DNA of 64,000 bases from contig JASANH010000908.1 in assembly GCA_030248295.1 (NCBI GenBank), positions 1 to 64,000 of the forward strand, written 5' to 3'. Under the pieces are notes generated by a model. That model worked only from the letters and a program-made list of their open reading frames with translations, was not told where the DNA came from and did not search any database. Made by a program: the position numbers and the translations under genes. Below are positions 59,020 through 64,000 of this stretch, piece by piece (within the stretch, counting starts at the first letter, position 1; every line of letters begins with the position of its first letter). Source of the stretch: Mesodorylaimus sp. YZB2_4. Taxonomy: Eukaryota; Nematoda; Enoplea; Dorylaimida; Dorylaimidae.

Positions 59020-60309
59020 TGATATCGATGACAAAACTGGCGATGCATCTACCATTTCATATAGCACCATCCTCAGCCAGATCGATCGAAACGAGTGGAG
59101 CAAACGTTTAAGCGATCCGTCGAAGTAGGCCCCGTCACTGCGTATGAAGAAGCACGAGGAGTTGACGTTATCCGATTAACGGTGAGACTCGTTGTCAGTA
59201 TCTTGTAGTGTCATGGGAGGGCTTCCCTCTGTAGTGTCATGGGTCTGTATGCAGTTTAGTCATGCTTGGGATATACCATCATCAACCCCGGCTAAGAGCC
59301 TCTCATCTCACGTTTCGACTTTGATAGCGGCACGAATATTACTTTCCTAGCAGCATTCGATAGCGCTATAACCCGTGTCCTCTTTCTATAGACTCCTTCT
59401 GATATGCGCGACACAATCGGTGATATGGACGCATTGGGCCCGTCGTCACGGCATAAAGAGTATGAACAAGGCGTTGGGCGTTCTGGCCGCATCGTCGTCA
59501 TGCGACACGGCGAGAGGTTGGATCGAGTGTTCCCAAGCTGGACAACGTTGGCCTTCAACACCATGGGCGAATACAAACCATTTGATCTGAATATGCCCGT
59601 GCAGTTACCAGCCCGTTCGAATCTGCACCGAGCCATGCAAGCCGATCCGCCGTTGACAGAGGTCGGCTATGTCACATCGCAAAGGGTGGGGCGGGGGCTC
59701 ACTCGTGTGGCATCAACATCGGCCACATTTTTACGAGCCCAGCCCTGCGTTGTTTGCAGTCAACCCGGGCGCTGCTGAAGACTCAACCAGGAATAATCGT
59801 TAAAGGCCTGTTTGAATTCTTGGCCCTGTATCAAAGTGGCTGCCCGACGTTTTTAACTGCGGATGAAATAAGAGCATTTCACCTCCAGGCCGACACCGAA
59901 TACTCGCCGATATTCTCCAGTTCGAGTTTGGTATCGCTGGCTGGACGTGAGACGATTAGCACGTATTTCGAGCGGTCTGGACAGGTAAGTTTTGCCAGAT
60001 CCCTGATTGCATTTCCTGGCCAGGTATTCAGGTGATGAAGAAAATCGTGGAGGCAGTCCTAGCGGCTTGGACGTTGCCATCGTGGGTCACGCAGTGTCGC
60101 TCGATTCCCTCTGCCGCACGCTGCTTGGCAAGAAGTGCCTGCCCGAAAACAGCGACATGCAGCGCATGGGCGTTCATTACCCCTTCAACAGCGCCGCTGT
60201 CTTGAAAAGAGACGCCGGGGGCACGTGGCAGGTGGACCGGACCGCCCTGCCGCCCATTAGCTACATGCACTTCACTAACCGTATGGACTTTCAATTTTTC
60301 AATCGTTAA
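59020..60309 (+). pseudogene. UBASH3/STS-like histidine phosphatase, copy F (most complete; three 1-base deletions)
   Basis: Exon 1 (~59020-59181) aligns with exon 1 of copy A (STISYS..., EWSKRLSDPSK, VGPVT). Exon 2 is 59392-59984 with the phosphohistidine motif VMRHGERLDRVFPSW, RSNLHRAMQADPPLTEVGYV, INIGHIFTSPALRCLQSTRA, PTFLTADEIRAFHLQADTEY and RETISTYFERSGQ. Exon 3 is 60032-60309 (VMKKIVEAVLA, DVAIVGHAVSLDSLCRTLLG, second catalytic His in GHA) with a normal stop. This is the PGAM-type phosphatase domain of UBASH3/STS proteins, which dephosphorylates tyrosine kinases in animals. Each of three regions (~59135, ~59690, ~60055) needs one extra base to keep the frame. Either a young pseudogene or sequencing error; no UBA or SH3 exon was found upstream. 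Confidence 0.75.
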
Positions 60310-62389
60310 TAATTACTGGTTTAGACTTTTTCATGCAAGTTTTAAAAAATACAGTCTTTTTACATCATTTTCTTTATACGCCAAGCCTAACCGTTTTCGT
60401 ACTAAATAAGTTATTTAACTTTTTTGCAATATGGACGTATACTTTTTTTTGTAATTCTGGTGGTTTTTCATGTTTTATTAACTGTGTTCCTACTAGTTTC
60501 ATGTGGTCTTCTCTTTCATATATAATTGCGATATGTAAATTTTTTGCATTTTTTCTTATCAGCAATTTTTTTCGCCACTAATTTTTGCTTTCTAGTAAAC
60601 AGTAAACCTCGGACGGACCATCTGCTATTAGTCGAGCGAAGTAACAATGTGTTATACCAATCTGCAGGGCTGGGGAAATCTTTAACACCAATTTTTTCAA
60701 ATCTGGCCCTGTCATTCAACGTATCCAAGTATGTTTTGAGTGACGGGAAGACAAAGCCTTTTGATATAAGCAATCACAATCTGATCATCAACGACCGTAG
60801 TGCGGCCTACAGTACGACTAACAAGAGTACGAAAAAACATGTTGCTGATCCTAGATCCGGGCATCTGGCACAAGGATCACACTTGCACTAGGGGCATTGA
60901 CGATGTTGTGCCTCGGCTTACAGATTGAACGTTCGCGTTTCAGCCACACTCAAGAATTGCGGCAACCGCTCCCTATCACTCATATTGCTCGCCAAGTCGG
61001 GCAGGCCGTCTTTAGCAGTCCTCGGGTCGATTGCGGACTTTAGCCCTTGTTCTTCAGGACATCTACACGCTGCACGATGGGTTGATAAGCGCGCGGCGGT
61101 CGGTCACGTGATCACGCGGCCACGCCACGGGCCGCGTCGAAGTACGCCACTCGAAAAAGTTAGGCTCGCGTGAAGATCGCGTGAGCGCTAAGCGTGCACG
61201 CGGCGCGTGGCCTGCGGAGAAAAATTGACTTTTCCTGGATTAATGACGCACGCGCGTGAAGCCTTGAATCTGACTTGATTTTTCAGTAGTAAGATGGAAA
61301 AAGTTCAGAAAGAGGTAAAATTTATTACAGAATACGACACTTTTGTCAAATTTGTTAAAACCTTATCATGGATTACTGTTGAATGATTTTTTTAAGACAT
61401 GGTTTCTGCAAGGGTCGACCGAGACTTTGCCGAGCGAAAATTTTGACCCCGTGATTTTTTTGCTCAGTAGTAAGTACCCCGTGAGTGTATTGTGACAAAA
61501 AGTCAAGTATACAGTATGTTTCACCCCCTCCTGAAAAAAAAAAGTGTACTTGGGCGATATGGCCCATATGTCCCTATCCCGTGGTCTAAGAAGGATTTTA
61601 AATATATTAAAATGGCCGCAAGATGATGAGCTTTCGAACGCTTTTTTCAAGTTTATCCCAGGTCTTACCACTCGGAAGATATTCAGGCCTAAATTCAGAC
61701 TTCAAATGTCCCTGAACAGGGCTTTAGCATGGCTCTGTAGAGGGTGTTTAGCAAGTGCTCGGCAAACGCTTCTTTTAATATGTCTGTGAAATATTTTGCA
61801 AATACTCAAATGTGCTCCGCAATGCGCAATGAGCTTCTCAAATGTGCAAGGTCTGATGATCGAAGGTGTGCTTCGCGACTTGGAAATCGAAGCGAGGAAT
61901 GAAATGCATGAAGCAACTAAATACTCAAATGAAATGCTTGGTGGATTGATACTAGATACTACAGAGGACTGCAGATGTTAAATTATTTTTCAGAGCAATA
62001 CAGCTCAAAAACTGCCTCTTATTTTACTTGTTACAGATTTTTTTCATTAGAAAGTCAATGCGGTTATTACTAGATATTTTTTGACAAATTAAAGAAAATT
62101 TTCAACAGGGACTTTCAAAATATTGATCTGCTGGAAACCCAAAATATGGAATTTCGATTTCACTAGCGAGACTACAAAACTATCCCCAGGAGCAGACTGA
62201 TCTGCTACGAGCATGGCTATATACAATACGAGTCTTCACGCGTTCGCGCAAGGTGCCGTCACGTGTTCACGCGACCCCCCTGCCTCCCCCCATACTCTCT
62301 CACGCACGCGCCCACGCCAGCTTCCACGCGCGAAGTATAACCTGCATTTTGTTCACGCACGCACGCCCGCACGCGGCCACGCGCCTAGT
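60310..62389. other. Unassigned 2-kb stretch
   Basis: Frames at 60526-60891 (plus, 121 aa, hydrophobic N-terminus) and 60773-60516 (minus) overlap; neither has a recognisable domain, so none was called. CGCG/CACGCG-rich patches lie at 61080-61250 and 62220-62400. Confidence 0.4.
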
Positions 62390-62600
62390 ATGCACGTGGG
62401 CGAAAATTGGCTGTCCCAGCGGGATCCTGGAATGTTTAGATCTAACCGTGTATTTGCCCGTCGTGTTGAACTCCAACGTGCTCCAGCTCGGGGAAGCAGC
62501 CCAACCTTGCGCTATGCCGCTAATAAAAGGCGACGACCACGTCCACTTCTTTGCTCCTCTTGATGGCGAAACGACGAATCTAGCGCGGCGATTGTCATAT
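62390..62600 (-). pseudogene. UBASH3/STS-like histidine phosphatase fragment, copy H
   Basis: On the minus strand PSWSTLEFNTTGKYTV matches PSWTTLAFNTMGEYKP of copy F, and the upstream bases give a decayed RHS in place of RHG after a stop. Nucleotide similarity continues for ~100 bp. Both ends are truncated. Bases 62601-62957 show nothing else. Confidence 0.5.
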
Positions 62601-62957
62601 GCTTTTCTTATGCTGCTTCTTTTTGTTTTATCGATGACTTTTACTGTAAGTGAGTATATACTGTGTATATTTATTTGGTCACTGTGGCCTTGGACTAGAT
62701 AGCTTTCGGGAAATTTGCGAGGTCCTCGGTCGCTATACACTGCACTTAAGGAAAATTAATTTGCTCCAATTTGAACAGAAAACTTAGCTAAGCATTTTGT
62801 GAACAATACATATGCACAGCGCGACTTCGGTGAGTGATCCTTTCACACTATCCAAATCCACTTCACGACATATGTCGATACGCTCGTGATTTTTACAGTT
62901 AGTCGATGGCTCGATGAACGTTTTCTACTGACATCGCAATGAGCTTAGAGTTGAAGC

Positions 62958-63738
62958 TTATTTTTTAGAGTAGAGCTCAGAGCAATTAGACATTGAAGGT
63001 GGCCTGAAATAACCAGCTGTTGTGCCACTATAACAGATATAATCCAGATCTGGTACCTCGTTAGGTGCGGACGAAGAACGGCCTGGTAAGCGAATCCTAC
63101 GGCGTTGGTCTCTGTGGAACCATGAACATAGATTGAGACAAATGTGACCAATCGATAAGATGTTACAAACCACTGAAAAATGAACACAAAATATTATAGT
63201 AAGGAAGGGCTGACTAGGCGACAATTGGCTTACTATAAATCAGTAGCACCAGCATTTCTGCTGGCACCAGCAAAGTGTTTATTCTCCAAAAGGCGTATCT
63301 CCTTGCAGTGACCTTTCTTTTTTCCGCCATTTCGTCCGCTATTTCCCAAACCATTTCCAGTCGACGGCTATTTAGCAAGACGCCAATGAGAACAAGACTT
63401 GATGCTAAATTGACCACACACAAGGTCAAGTGAACCACAATCACTCGCGTCCGCTCTCTGCCCGCGCAAGAACCGCCTCGAAATGAGAGAACACCAAAAG
63501 AAGCCTGAATTACTCCGACTGCGCTCAGTAAAATGACATAAACCAAAGAGATCACAGCAGTGTTGGAGAGTCCTGAATATCGCTTCTCTATCACGAATTC
63601 GGCTATCTCAAATGATGTCAGGCACACCACCAATATCAGTTCAGTCACGGCTAAACCAAGGAGCAACAGGCGATATTTAATATGGAGCTGCAGAGACTGG
63701 CTTGGGCGCATGCTCACGAAAAGGCCACAGACTTTCAT
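62958..63738 (-). CDS. Four-pass membrane protein, 2 exons, unknown function
   Basis: Exons 63234-63738 and 62958-63172 are joined by a GTAAGC...TTTTCAG intron, phase 1, and give 239 aa. Hydrophobic segments lie at about residues 23-49 (YRLLLLGLAVTELILVVCLT...), 61-86 (AVISLVYVILLSAVGVIQAS), 99-122 (VIVVHLTLCVVNLASSLVLI) and 155-185 (LVPAEMLVLLIYMVCNILSI). Between TM3 and TM4 there is a charged loop, and the ~55-residue C-terminal tail is basic then Tyr/Ser-rich (WFHRDQRRRIRLPGRSSS, ending CSELYSKK). The layout is that of a tetraspan protein, but no tetraspanin CCG motif or claudin signature is seen, so the family is unassigned. Upstream exons could exist. Confidence 0.6.
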
Positions 63739-64000
63739 AACTACGCTTCAAGGAGGAAGCTGGTGCGACAAGAACATCTTGATTGATTAATCGATATGGC
63801 AAGTCGAGTTTGACGTTGTTGTTGGATAATGACAGCTGCTAATTGGGATTAGTCAAGACGTAATATCCTTTTCGCTAAACACGGCAATACATCAGCATGA
63901 GAGGCATGTGCTGGGCGAGTCCCTGATGCTATAATAAACTCTCGGGGAAACTGGAAAGTGCCAAAGCGACAAGCAGGAAAAACAACGCGACTATTTTCTG

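Noticed and set aside
60516-60891. Overlapping plus- and minus-strand frames of 121 and 85 codons
   Set aside because: Both look moderately protein-like but neither has a domain, splice partners or a homologous copy in the window, so no strand could be preferred.

Overview
The window looks like nuclear DNA of an invertebrate animal, most likely an ecdysozoan such as a nematode or tardigrade; the species cannot be fixed from sequence alone. The evidence is short spliceosomal introns (about 45-75 bp) with GT donors and TTTTCAG-like acceptors, plus animal-only families: trypsin-fold S1 protease, DEG/ENaC channel, C-type-lectin-like proteins, Src-type SH3-SH2, UBASH3/STS-like histidine phosphatase, PPM1L-like PP2C and a chitinase tail with a peritrophin-type chitin-binding domain. 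No operons, Shine-Dalgarno sites or CRISPR arrays were seen.

Most of the window is transposable elements, their relics and decayed gene copies. From left to right: a fold-back element with ~1 kb inverted arms (1-3088); repeat unit A carrying a decayed UBASH3-like gene (3159-5662); a Harbinger relic (5663-7202); Ty3/gypsy relics (8.6-9.5 kb and 14.7-15.8 kb); two tail-to-tail DEG/ENaC pseudogenes (9.9-13.2 kb); a PP2C-like pseudophosphatase gene (16.3-17.6 kb, minus); a Tc1 deletion derivative with long TIRs (18.8-19.8 kb); decaying C-type-lectin-like copies (19.9-27.7 kb); an apparently intact trypsin-like gene (29.06-31.01 kb, minus); SINE and palindromic repeats (31.9-32.8 kb); a third DEG/ENaC pseudogene (33.5-35.3 kb); a non-autonomous hAT element (38-39.3 kb); a tRNA-derived SINE (39.7-40.15 kb); repeat unit B (42.0-47.5 kb), an inverted copy of A interrupted by a MULE transposon with an open four-exon transposase; more UBASH3-like relics (48.6, 57.2, 59.0-60.3 and 62.4 kb); a LINE 3' fragment (49.6 kb); a chitinase 3' end and a Zeste/Myb-like gene (50.9-52.5 kb); thymidine-kinase-like and Src-like gene fragments (53.4-55.3 kb); and a four-pass membrane protein gene (62.96-63.74 kb).

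Models that stay open across phase-consistent splice sites are the trypsin-like protease (298 aa), the PP2C-like protein (298 aa from the chosen Met), the MULE transposase (684 aa) and the four-TM protein. No pathway links them. The strongest signals are the A/B pair, which provides natural empty sites for two insertions in B (a MULE with 9-bp target duplication and a ~40-bp perfect hairpin also flanked by a 9-bp duplication), at least seven copies of one UBASH3-like phosphatase family, and a PP2C fold that has lost catalytic metal ligands.
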